Notes under the pieces: generated by a model | Seen by the model: the letters and a program-made list of their open reading frames with translations, nothing else | Databases searched by the model: none | Told to the model about the DNA's origin: nothing | Part shown: piece after piece, positions 36,041 to 47,100 of the stretch | Numbering within the stretch: position 1 is the first letter of the stretch | How the letters are laid out: every line of letters starts with the position of its first letter | Made by a program: the position numbers and the translations under genes | Assembly: GCA_001972305.1 (NCBI GenBank) | Contig: BDDD01002233.1 | Span: 111,856-175,855 of the forward strand | Direction of reading: 5' to 3' | Source: Cephalotus follicularis | Taxonomy: Eukaryota > Streptophyta > Magnoliopsida > Oxalidales > Cephalotaceae | Length of the DNA stretch: 64,000 nt

Positions 36041-36049
36041 GTAGTGACA

Positions 36050-37128
36050 TGCACTATTAGTGAGTGCATTAGTGGCACTCACTGATAACCATCATGTTTA
36101 AACTGGTGCCTCTCAATCTCTTATTCTCTCTCTCTCTAGCTTTCACTCTCTCTTCGGTCTCTCTTTGATCTCCTTATCCGTTTATCGGACTATACCCCCT
36201 GTAAAGAAAAACACATTTATATATAACCACACTCCCGAAGGCGAAACCAACAGTTTATAAAGGGCCCAGTCCTCAACAACCACAATCTAAACCAGAAACA
36301 TACTATTCTAAATACGGATATAATCATTTAAATGTCTCAATAGGTGAACATATTCTCATCATTTACATCAACACACATATCTAACTTACGCACTTCCCCT
36401 CGCCGGCAAGTCATATAATGTTCTAAAGCAATTCTTATATAATATATGTTCATTTACATTGACTACCTTTATATAAGGATAGGTCGGATGAGATAAAATC
36501 CTTACTCTGCGATTAACCTGGCTGGCCACTACTACCCCTTACCTAGATCTAAATCTAATCCATTACATTACAATGCAATGGGTCAGCAGCCTATGGCTAT
36601 GTACAATATACATATGCAGTGAAATGTGCAGAGTGAACATATATATCCAATATAAATTATGCATGCATAATATAAAGGATGCGAGCAATGTCACTTATCC
36701 ATTTCAATTCATTCGGTCGGTCACTTATCCGTTTCGGTTCATTCGGTCAGTCACTTAACCATTTCGGGTCATTCAAAGCCCTCATTGTCACTTTACTTGA
36801 AGTCTCACATAGGACTTCGGATGGTCTGCCTTCTTGAGGTCAGCCTCCCTAGCAAGCCTACACTACTTGGCGACCTTAGAAACGGCCTACCATGTAGCCT
36901 TAGGTGTTAGCCTGACCAGAGAATCCTTTAAGGATAGCAACCCAAGCAAAAAAATCGAATGTTTAATAAGAAACAAGGCATTTGGGTGTCGACAACATCC
37001 TCTAGGCGTCGACGTCATCACTGTAGGCATCAACTCGCGTTAACGTGTTCGCGCTAAGCTTCATCATATACTATGTTTAGGCGTCGACGCACTGAGCACA
37101 CATTCAGGGTGTGCATCAACGCGTTGAC

Positions 37129-37164
<36 letters not shown>

Positions 37165-37165
37165 A
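36050..37165 (-). mobile_element. LTR fragment and microsatellite between CACTA ends
   Basis: 36190-36310 is the reverse complement of the region around 8310-8450 of the solo LTR at 7268 (the ACCCCCTGTAAA and CACTCCCGAAGG modules), so an LTR of that family lies here in reverse. 36690-36780 holds four copies of a TTCATTCGGTCGGTCACTTATCC-like 26-bp unit. GTCGAC-core motifs occur at 36965-37125. A (CA)n(TA)n microsatellite spans 37129-37164. 36055-36085 has AGTGAGTGC/GCACTCACT motifs like those near 39600. No coding parts; broken. Confidence 0.5.
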
Positions 37166-37219
37166 AATAACAAATATATACACTTTAATATATATAACAA
37201 AAAAAATGGAGGTTAGATC

Positions 37220-37594
37220 TAGAAATCAATACCTAGAATCGAAGCTTGCGATCTGGTATGAGAGAGATAGCAGCGCGGAGGAGAGAGAAAGTTCGGCGGC
37301 GGTGAGAGTAGGTTAGAGAGAGAAAACGGCGTTTGAGAGAGAGCGGTGGGAGGAGAGAATGAAAAAATGAGAGAGAGGAAGAAAAAAACGTAAGTGTCGG
37401 GTATGTAGGGTTAGGGAGTGGAACGGGCATGGCGAGGGCAATAAGTGCCCTCGCCGTGTATTGAAAAATAGCGAGGGCAGTAGTGCCCTCGCCATGCCTT
37501 TTTAAATAAAAAAATAAAAAAAATTGGCTCAACGGAGAAGGGATTCATGTGCCATCGCCATAAGCCCTCATCGTTGCCTATTTTTCCAGTAGTG
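37220..37594 (+). mobile_element. CACTA transposon 3' terminus (GGCGAGGGC type)
   Basis: The sequence ends CCTATTTTTCCAGTAGTG, a CACTA terminal repeat in 3' orientation, preceded by GGCGAGGGCA/TGCCCTCGCC subterminal repeats as at 15209-15435. The terminal repeats of the two differ (CACTACTGGAAAAAT here, CACTACAGAAAAAGG there), and flanking triplets differ (TTC after this one, CAA before the other), so they are relatives and not the two ends of one element. Confidence 0.75.
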
Positions 37595-37694
37595 TTCCAT
37601 ACAGATTGACAAGCATATGCTTGTATATATATAAAATTACAAGTAAATGTATGTATGGATGTACAATGTGAAAGATGTAACTATGTCATATATT

Positions 37695-38345
37695 TGTATT
37701 GCAGGATGGGTAGGAATTGTTAGAGGTCTACATTGACACCCACAGTAAGAAGATGGATGGCATGGACATCGTTCCACCTGTTGTGCAGGATAGAGTGGTA
37801 AGTATTGTAATTTAGTTAAATCAACACCTAAAGTTTTTAGTGTTCTTTATAAGTTTATGTTGTAAGTAGTTAACAAATATTAACATATATATACACGTGT
37901 TATTGCAGGAAAGGTATACGGGCACTGCCCCATTGCCCTTGACTCAACCGCCGACTGATGCTTTTGATCAGGTTGGTCCATCAGAGATACGTCCATCCGA
38001 TCCGTGTGCATGGGCTAAGGCGTCCAATGGTGTGCGGAATGGGAAGATCCTGGGGCAGGATACTACATGTCTGTCAATGAGATACTTCACCCCGCTTCTC
38101 AGTATACACAAGGTCACACCTTTTGCATGTAGGCCTCTTAAGAACTCTTCAAGTCAGCTGGTACAACAAGCGCATCTCTAGATCCAATGATGCTCTCTCA
38201 GGTAATGTCGACGATGACTCCATCGTTCTTGACGATGTTGAGGCCTTAGATCCGGGGCACGATGGAACGGATGGAGGCCCTGTGGACCTCGAGCTAGTCT
38301 TTCACTGATCATCCATTAAGGCAACCATCTCATATGGAGGATGAG
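37695..38345 (+). pseudogene. CACTA transposase-like fragment (PF03004 type)
   Basis: A splice acceptor near 37704 is followed by ELLEVYIDTHSKKMDGMD, which resembles the end of the plant En/Spm-type Transposase_24 domain (a conserved YxxTHxKxDG pattern). A donor at 37797 and an acceptor at 37908 lead into ERYTGTAPLPLTQPP and a poorly conserved tail running to about 38340. A stop interrupts the first piece. It lies upstream of the CACTA end at 39719 in matching orientation and probably belongs to that element. Confidence 0.5.
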
Positions 38346-38357
38346 GAGGACAACCAT

Positions 38358-39350
38358 TGTAACGCCCCAAACTCCCCCTCTAGTGTTTTAGCACATATTA
38401 CATCATTTGTTATGGTATATATATATATATATATATTGAATAATGATTGTACATATGAATATTGATGGAGTGGAGTATTTTCAATACTCATATAGTGATA
38501 TTGTATGTCTGTTTACTGTATTGATAGTGCATTGAGGGACAATTAGTGAGAAATCTATAAATAAAGAACTAAATCACATTTCATTACATTTTTTCATTTT
38601 CATTCTCTCTCTAGTCTGTTTCTCTCTCTTCTTTCTACCAAAAATTATCCAAAACTCATCCAAACTCTATTAATTTGACACAGAGAATCGACGGGGAATG
38701 GTTGAATATCGATTGAGGACTTCATTAGCACAAAATTGGAACTCCACAAGCTAAGAACTTGAGTTCTTTTTCAGTTTTCTGACCCTAAACACCAAGAACA
38801 AGCTCCAATCTCAAGTAGAAACATTATCTACCTAAATATGCTATGATGTACTTCTTTATGTTGAAATGAAGGATTGTATAAGATAATTACTACATTGAAT
38901 TGTGAGGATATGGTATAATGTTTAATATGTTTCTGAATGAAATACGCATATTATTATTAAAGTTTTTAATTTGTATAGATTTCCACTGTACGGAATAGGT
39001 TTACTAGTACCCGACTTAAGTGATTGATTAGTTTTGGTGATGTCTCGAGACCCTCTACGGGTTCGGAGTATCAGAACGATGACGATTTACCCCCGGTTGA
39101 GATGTAGGAGTTCTCGTTCTTTTGAGAACGATTGCTTGAGAACGTATATGGAGACTCACTACTCACTAGTTTGTAACTATACTAATTTCGAATGATTGTT
39201 TTTTATGAGTTTTTTTAGTTATTTGATCGTATGAAACTGTTTTATTCTTAAAAACTTAATGGAGTCCATGTGTATTGCTTGAAAATTGGATAGTCTTATT
39301 ATCTTGGTTGAAATTCTTTTTTTTTTTTTCGTGGGCTTTTATGGGAAAGT
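38358..39350 (+). mobile_element. LTR-like insertion within a CACTA element
   Basis: It begins TGTAACGCCCCAAACTCC, the same kind of start as the solo LTR at 29298. The body is non-coding and contains a TA microsatellite (38417-38437). The right boundary and target duplication could not be found, so 39350 is approximate. Confidence 0.45.
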
Positions 39351-39719
39351 AAGCATTCCTAAGCCATTTTTGGGGTTATTAGCGAGTGCTCTAACACTCG
39401 CTAACAAACCCAATAGAACCTTATTGACGCCAACGTTGCTTGTATCAATGAGTGCCTCTTGTTAATCGGGAGTGACAATAGCACTCGCTGATAATATTTA
39501 TCAAAAATCGCTAACATCAACATCCTAGTTATCAACGAATGTAAATATATAAACGTGGCACTCGTTATTAAGCGTTATCATCTAATTCCTGACATGACAC
39601 TCACTAAAGTATTGGCGAGTAAGGTTTACGTCACTATTTAGGCTCGTGCCTAAGCACTCACTAATAGCTTATTAGCGAGTGTAAGATGGGGCTCGCTGAA
39701 AGCCTGAATTTTTGTAGTG
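39351..39719 (+). mobile_element. CACTA transposon 3' terminus (GCGAGTG type)
   Basis: It ends GCCTGAATTTTTGTAGTG. The subterminal region holds at least ten copies of CACTCGCT/AGCGAGTG in both orientations. Similar motifs at 36055-36085 suggest that the left part of this element lies on the far side of the intact CACTA element, which would then be nested in it. No left terminal repeat was found. Confidence 0.75.
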
Positions 39720-41188
39720 GTTCCTCTTAAGAGTCATTACAAAAAAAAAATGTGGATTCTATTGGTTGAACATCAGATCTTCCAATGGAAAAAGCGAGGG
39801 GTGAGATATTCTAGTTGTAAGTTTATCCCTGTCCCTAAATATCAATACATCACAGGATGAATAATTAAATTTTATTTATTAATTATATTGACATTTGAGG
39901 TCAAGCTTATAACTGACTGAGTATCCAATTCTCCACCAAATATGAGTAAGTCTTTTCTATGACATAAAGCTAATGTAGAGGAGCATTGAAGAAGTGCTTA
40001 GACCTATCAATGGAAGTCTTTTTGTCAGTTGTGCCAACCAACTCCATAAATGTACCCGAAACCATTGGTCCTATAGACACTTTCGTGGTACCAACATCAT
40101 CACCTCTGTTGACCTTCTTATAAGTTCCATGAAAAACTGGTGTACTAGCATGTCGGATAAATCTTTTATATATTACAATTTGTTTTGGACTTGAAGGAAA
40201 CGTCGGTTTCGAACCAACCAAGCAGAAACTGAAATTATTTCCTTTGTAGGTAACCTTTGGATATAATATACTTGTGATAGTAATAGTTTTTAGTAACAAA
40301 TTCAATGCCCTTTATTGATGCCAATGCTACATTTTACAGCATTTAATAAGTTCCTGAGTTAGTAAAAGGGCCTCATGCCATATGACCCTATGGGAGAAGC
40401 TCTTCGTATAACTGTTGCGTGATTCATTGACACGCCGCATTGTTAGTCTCAATACATTTTATAAACCGCATATCCAATGTTAAATTTCCAAAAAACTTGC
40501 TACAGTATTTTCTTAGTTATATTCAAAATTTTGGTATATGGCATATTTAGATTTCAAATACGAAACACTTTATTCTTGGGATTATTTTGAAAAAATTTTA
40601 AGGAGAATGGCATCACATTGGTGGATTTAACATTCTTGTAAGAAATAACATTATCATTTAGTTGAATTTGATATGTTCTCTGTAAAATGTATCATTTATT
40701 TGTAAGAAACTCGCAAAATTCACTTCTTAACATTCTTTGTTCTTTTTTATTCGAATATAATATACTTTCATCGAAGTTGTACTTTGTCCATAGCAATTGT
40801 GCCTAAGGTCAGAAAGAAGACATGCAATAAATAGTTGCAGTTGCCTCTCATGTTTGGTCGGGCTGCAAATCCCAATCGTTATAATTGGCTGTCTATAACT
40901 GATATGCATAAATATTTATGGGGTTGACTAATTCGATATCTACTCTATCACTCTCATACAAAATATTATGATTAATATTTTATAAATTTAATTATTTTAT
41001 TTAATGTCTTATATTTGTAGATTATATATTCTTATTTTTAAGATAACTGAATTTTCATATTTCATCTAATAAATTATTCTTTACACTGTATGAAAAAAAT
41101 TATATAACGGTTAAAATTATTATATGTAAATGAAATAGTTAAACTTTTTTAATAAACTCAATATTTATTGATAAGGAAAAAAACTTTC
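39720..41188. other. Intergenic with one unidentified minus-strand ORF
   Basis: A minus-strand frame of 111 codons (39970-40305) contains FCLVGSKPTFPSSPK, VFHGTYKKVNRGDDVGTTKV and GPMVSGTFMELVGTTD. The composition looks coding, but no family is recognised and there is no clear promoter or partner exon. It may be a gene fragment. The rest (40320-41188) is AT-rich, with nothing recognised. Confidence 0.35.
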
Positions 41189-42699
41189 TTAAATCGTTTT
41201 AGCAGGTGTCTTCAGACAAACAAGCCAGTGTTCAATCAACCTTACAATATCATAGTATGATTGTAGATACTTCTTCAATTCAGAGTTCAAACTTTCACTC
41301 AATTGGGTAGTAGTCAATCCAGCAGAAAAAGTCATATTCACATATACTTTGGCCCATTTCTTTCTTAGCTCAAATATACCTTGCAACCAAGAATTATCTC
41401 GAACATTATACTTATCAAGCATAGCATCCCAAGCATTAAAAAACTCATCTTCCTCTTCCCAATATTCAAAAAATGGTTGCAAATCACTTTTAAAGTTGCT
41501 TTCACATCTCATAAGATGATTAATATTTTTCATTGCATTTTGCATCATGTGCCACTTGCATAATCTATGGTATGTTTCTGGCATCATCAACGATATATCT
41601 TTTGCCATAGCTGGATCTTGTTCAGTGAAGATAGTCTTTGGTTTCTTCCCTGACATTGCCTCAAAAAAAGTTTCAAACAACCACCGAAAAGACTCCGCAG
41701 TTACATCATATAAAAAGTGCAGCTCCAAACAACACACTTTCTCGATACCGATTAAATCCAACAAACATTGCAAGCGGGCGGTACTCCTTGTTCGTTCTAT
41801 ATGTAGTATCAAAGGAAACCACATCACCAAACAACTTATAGTTAATGATCATTTGTGCATGTACCCAAAAAATATATCAGCATCCAATTGCACTGCATAG
41901 TAGAAGGAAGCATTTGATTTTCTTTGCTGTTAAAAGTATTTTAATAAACTCCCTGCTTCACCATATTTCAGCCTACGTTGCCTCTTTCTATTAAGGTAAT
42001 TCTTCGGGTCTTGTTTAATATAACCAAGGCTCCCTACCACCAGCTTGTCCGCTCATGAATTCCTATGCATATGTCAATTTTATCCCACTGGCATCTGCCA
42101 CATCAATTTGCAAAGCTTGAGTTCTCAGGATTTCTCGTTGTGATGGCAACATGTAACAACATGGTGCGATATGCATAGGGTGATTATGCTCAAGATCAAG
42201 GTTTTGTACATAATATTTTTTTCTTCTCCCTATAAAGTTTAATCGTCAAATGTGCAGGACAAGCCGTGTTCGGAATGAGCTTCTAGATTTATATTCAAAA
42301 AAAAAAAAAAAACCAGTTCTTGTTTCTGCTCGATCGGACTTTTTTCCAATAGGTTCACGTGATGATCGAAAACCCTCTTTGCAAAATGTAAATTTTCTCC
42401 AAATCAATACACCATCTGCCTTACTTTTATTAAAACCTTCCCTACAAACACTAAATCCAGAATCTTTTACAAACTTGTTATAGAAATCATATGCCTCTTT
42501 TTCAGAATCAAACTCAAGACCGAGTTTCGAAACATCATAAGCAACCATATTTTTATCATTGTCTTTATACTGCTCATTCATGAATGTATCGTCTGTTTTC
42601 ACGTGTGATGATTGATTATAATTGAAGCTTTATTTTATTTTTAATTTAAAAAAAAAAAAAGGAGAAGAGAGTATAACCTGATACATTAAGATCTTCCAT
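41189..42699 (-). pseudogene. FAR1-related (FRS/FHY3-like) pseudogene
   Basis: On the minus strand a likely start at 42699 (MEDLNVS, then a donor CAG/GTTATAC) is followed by the FAR1 DNA-binding domain at 42550-42330 (GLEFDSEKEAYDFYNKFVKD, CREGFNKSKADG) and the MULE transposase domain at 41730-41220 (YDVTAESFRWLFETFFEAMS, then YHRLCKWHMMQNAMKNI, then TTTQLSESLNSELKKYL). FAR1 family proteins are transcription factors derived from Mutator-type transposases. The frame changes between 42300 and 41750, and the C-terminal SWIM zinc finger is absent, replaced by unrelated residues before a stop at 41189. It is a broken relative, either a decayed host gene or a MULE transposase; no terminal repeats were found. 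Confidence 0.82.
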
Positions 42700-44176
42700 T
42701 GTTCTGTTTGCGTGCTCTTATTCTGTTTGAATGCTCTGTTTTGGCTCCTTTTTTCATTATTTTTGTGTCTGATATTTTTTTTAATTGGGAAGAACTCAGG
42801 AAAGGTAGAGAAAGCATGGAGTTTTGGTGCCAAACTTGAGAAGAGGAGATTGTGTTTTCGTTTTTTTGAAGCAGGAGAGAGAGTGATTTAATCTTAGCCC
42901 TTGATTGTTACTATGGCCACATGTCAGTTTTTTAGATGGGTAAAGAAAGATTACCTTTTAAGTATGGAAAAGGTCCCAGACAATTAACATACAGAAACAA
43001 TTATGGCAGCAATACATGGACCAAACAGTATCAAAAGACTGCCACAGTATCAACAAATGACAAAAAATCGATATTACAAGACATCCATATTACATAAAAT
43101 CAGCTTTTTAGCTACAAGCCTAGAGTTAACAGTAATATGTTACAAATCTATGAGATCGTTTGTTTATTGTTGAATACTTTACAAATTATATTTAAATAAT
43201 AACATATATACCTAGGATAATTACAGATATTAAGGGGGCATAGCCCTGACCCCTGGCAGCGTTATTTAACGCTGCTACTTCAGTTCATAATGTTCTTTAT
43301 GGAATAAGCAGAAAGTACGGAAAATAATTGCATCAATTTTAACTCAATTTGGCCATTAATGTTAATATTGGCCCAATGTAATGATTGCTTGTCTTTCTTT
43401 CTTTTCTTTTTTTAATAAATCAATGCTCCTTTTTTTTTTTAATATTTCAAGTTTTATTACAGTTGACATTGTGGCCATTAATGTTAATAATATTGGCCGG
43501 TGTTGGTGGTAAAAATGGGTTAGATAAGTAGTTTTGATCTCAACCATATATTTATCATAGATAAGATCTGACGGTTAATAATATATCACGTATATCATAA
43601 ATTTTTAAATCATCAGATTATTTTAATTTTTTATGTGTCAAGTCTGTAACCGTTAGTGAAAAACTAACGAAAATGTCTTAATTACTCTAAAATTATAAAT
43701 TTGATTCTTTAATTATGACCGAATAAAATACAAGATGTAATTTGCATATCTGCGACAAATTCAATAAATAAATTGTCATTTAAAGAAAAAAAAAAGGAAA
43801 AATGTTATGTCTACGCCTCCAATTAAACTATTCACGGTCAAAGATGCTATAAAAGATGAGAGTCAAATCTGTTGATGCAAGAGGACTAAGCTTAAAAACA
43901 TGGTTATGGATAAAATTTGGGATAATACAAATACATAAAAAGGATTCGAAGTAAATTTACTATAAAATAAATAATTATACACATAAGATAAATGTCGGAT
44001 AAAATGTGATATCTACACTTATCGATTAGAGTTGTTAATGTGTTGGGTTTGGATAGGGTTGGGTCGAATCGAACTGTAAAAAAAACATAAACTCGAGCCA
44101 TAATAATGTTATTTACTTCTACATGAAAGATTACTCAATGAAACACTTTGATAAAAAATAAAAATAAAAGATAACA
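42700..44176. other. Intergenic; presumed NUDT9-like promoter at right
   Basis: No gene. An 18-bp interrupted palindrome GCAGCGTTATTTAACGCTGC is at 43257-43276. Several poly(T)/poly(A) runs occur (43390-43440, 43785-43800). The last few hundred bases should contain the promoter of the Nudix gene, but no TATA box is convincing. Confidence 0.45.
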
Positions 44177-47100
44177 ATGAAGAAAGCAGAATCTGCTGCC
44201 TCTTCTCCCTTCAGGCTTTTCTTGTCGTGTCCCTTCGGTCTCTCACCATCCCAGGTTCTTGTTTTTCTCATTACTTTGCTTTACATTTTTATGTGCACAC
44301 ATTATGTTTAATACATGTACATGTATATGACTTCTTTGTTTGTTTAATTGTGCCAAGGTCTCTGTGGATTTTAATGAACTATATGATAGAATTCCTCACC
44401 CAGATATTAACTTGGAGAACTCCATATCTGAGGTTAGTTTCAAGTTAAATATTATCTTAGTTATGTTGTGTATATTGCTTCATGAGAGATGATTCTTGGG
44501 TAATGCTATGATAATCAAATTATGGGAAATTGAATCAGCTAACTGTGTTTTACATGGGATTTAAAATGAACCCATTTTAATTTTATTTTAAGTAGCCTTT
44601 GAGCAAGCAAAACCTATTTGTTTTCCCATTATATCTATTTATAAAGAAAGGATTTGCTGAATTGATTACTAAATAGGTTGCTTTTTGTAATTTCTTGTTC
44701 AGATATGGGATCAGAGAATAAGGAATAATACATCATTGTACAATGGAAAGAAGTTCAGGGTATGTAGATCTTTTTCAGCTTTCAAAAGTTAGCTTCAAGT
44801 TCAGTTTAGATCGTGTTTTGTTATTTCGTTTGCACGACTTAATTTAGTTATTGAATCTATAGGGCGGTCACTATATAGGCTCGTTTTGTTTCTAGTGTTT
44901 ATATGCATCATCTGAATGAACTATTAAGGTAAGCTTCAAAAAGATTTCTTCTCTTGTTGTATCAGTCAACAAAGGAGATAGGGGATTCTGTCACCCATGA
45001 ATGCATTTGTTTTTTAATGGATAAATTTGTACATAATTTCATCTACCAGTACTAAATGGGAAGTTTGTAGTTATATTCTCAGCTGTTATGTTTAGCACTT
45101 TTTTTTTCCTCCATTGAACTGGGTAAATTTTATTTTGTAATTATAAGAACATCCCGGATTTATTAATGCGGCAGGCAAACTGTGGAGGAACTGCAATTCT
45201 ATGCTTTGATTTCTTAATGCGGGAAAATTTATCCTGCACTTTCTATTGCTTTGTTATATTATGAATCAGTCACTTATAATTTTCTTTGCTAAAAATTTTA
45301 CAGTATGGAGGGCATGTCCTGCATGGTGCAGGTGAGCCCAACCAAGAGTCTCATGTATCCCTCCACCTCGGGTTGACAGATTATAGGTTGGTCTCTGTCT
45401 CTCTCCCTCTGTGTGTGTGCGCGCGCGCATGCGCAAATGTTATATTTTGTTTCTGAAAATATAGTTCATAAATGTTACTTTGGCATATTATTCTTCTAAT
45501 GTTTTTCTTTTCTGGTATTCTTCCTTTCACCGTCTTTCCCCTCGTAAAACACAGAGAAAGAGAGGCGGTTCGACTGGGAAAATTTGTTAGTTCACCACCC
45601 CAATGGGGGTTCAAAAGGTCTTCACATTTATAGTTAATTGCAATTAGTATTTAGTAGTACTTAGAAAAATAGAAATACAGTTTCCTTTTGGTTTTATGTT
45701 ATTAATTTTTTGACACTTGGAGGTTGTTTAAATCAGCTGATCCTTTACTTAGACAAGTAGTTGGAGTAGTGTTAACAGAATGTTATCGAATCTGTATGCC
45801 ATACCATTTTAGTGGCCTTGTGCATACGTGGTATGAAGTTTATAGTGTCATATGTAATTTCTATTAAATAAAGGTGGATGTAGCACTTTAATTAGATATC
45901 TCTCTATTTAAGAGCTGCAACAATGGGCATGGAGTAGCTCAAGCAGACAATTCTGTCTCTTAGTTAATCCTTGTCGTCTACCCTATGCACTATATAAACA
46001 AAATATCAAGTCTTGTACTGCTCTAAATTCTTACTCCAACAGTTGCCACTGGTTTGTACCTAATCTGGGTAAACAAGTGGCGATGTAAGATGACACTATG
46101 CTTTGTAGCTTATAATTGGATGTCTGTGCTCTCTATCAAATATTATGCAACCCGATTTATCATTCTGCTTTTCAATTCGGTAATAATCAACGAAGTATTG
46201 CCTTTGGAATATTTTTGTAGGCATGAGCACAAATTCCATTAAAGCATTGTGATGAAACATTGTGATTTATGGTATAACTCATTGGTGCTCTTCGCAAAAG
46301 CAATGATTTAGGTACTTATTTATTTTTCTGCAGGACTTTTTTGGGGACAAATTTGAATCCTTTGTGGGAGAACTTCATGGTTCCATCACAAGGTATATCT
46401 GCATGAATTGAAAAGATGGAAGATTTTCATTTTATCTATTGTTGCCCCTCCTCTCCCCTCTCCATCCTTGATGTTACTTCTGAGTTTTTGTTGCACAAAA
46501 AGGCACATCTTTTCGCCCCCTATTCATCTTGCCAGAACTCGAACTACTTTTTTGTGGACTGCTGTTGAAATTGTCTACTTTTTGGTTATAAAAATTCCAC
46601 AAGAATATATCTCAGAATGAAAACAGTATCAATACTTTCCAAAGCAATGATTTTTGATATCTTGGTTCTAAGGTTAGCTTTCTTTTTTGTTGTTATTATG
46701 ATAAACTGTGATGTTATTGCTTAAAAATGAATCTTGGATAGCTTACTGGGATGGCCATGCTATGATGACTGTCTACAGGAGTACAGGTGTAATTCGTATG
46801 TTTTGAGTGTGTATAGTTTTCTTTCCCGTAGATGAATCAGTACGTTGTCAGCACATGTCAAGTCCACTGGGTAATGGTGCTGTTGTAGAGACATCTGATG
46901 AGAAAATAGTTGTGCTGCAGAGAAGTAATAATGTTGGAGAATTCCCCGGTTACTTTGTTTTCCCAGGCGGCCATCCAGAGGTATTGAATCTGGTTTCTGA
47001 GAAATTGCATCCTTTCGTATATTTATTTATTTTGGTATGCAGAGCAACTCCTTCACTATTTTTCATCACGATGGACCGGGGCAGTGATTTCTGCTAGACA

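Larger units (their letters stand above)
28748..36046 (+). mobile_element. Pack-type CACTA transposon carrying P4-ATPase exons
   Basis: The element begins CACTACTAGAAAAAGAAC and ends with the reverse complement GTTCTTTTTCTAGTAGTG; ACA flanks both ends (28745-28747, 36047-36049), the 3-bp duplication of CACTA elements. Subterminal repeats of CCGACCGC/GCGGTCGG in both orientations crowd both ends, especially 35570-36025. No CACTA transposase is recognised inside. Instead it carries exon pieces of a P4-type ATPase (32844-34782) and a further unidentified fragment on the other strand. It has been invaded by a solo LTR (29298-32604) and an LTR fragment (about 33926-34661); without these it would be near 3.3 kb. 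Confidence 0.9.

Noticed and set aside
15209-37594. The two GGCGAGGGC-type CACTA ends as a single 22-kb element
   Set aside because: Terminal repeats differ and flanking triplets (CAA versus TTC) do not match.
43257-43276. Interrupted palindrome GCAGCGTTATTTAACGCTGC
   Set aside because: Isolated, no flanking repeat or duplication; too short to call a terminator, MITE or regulatory site.
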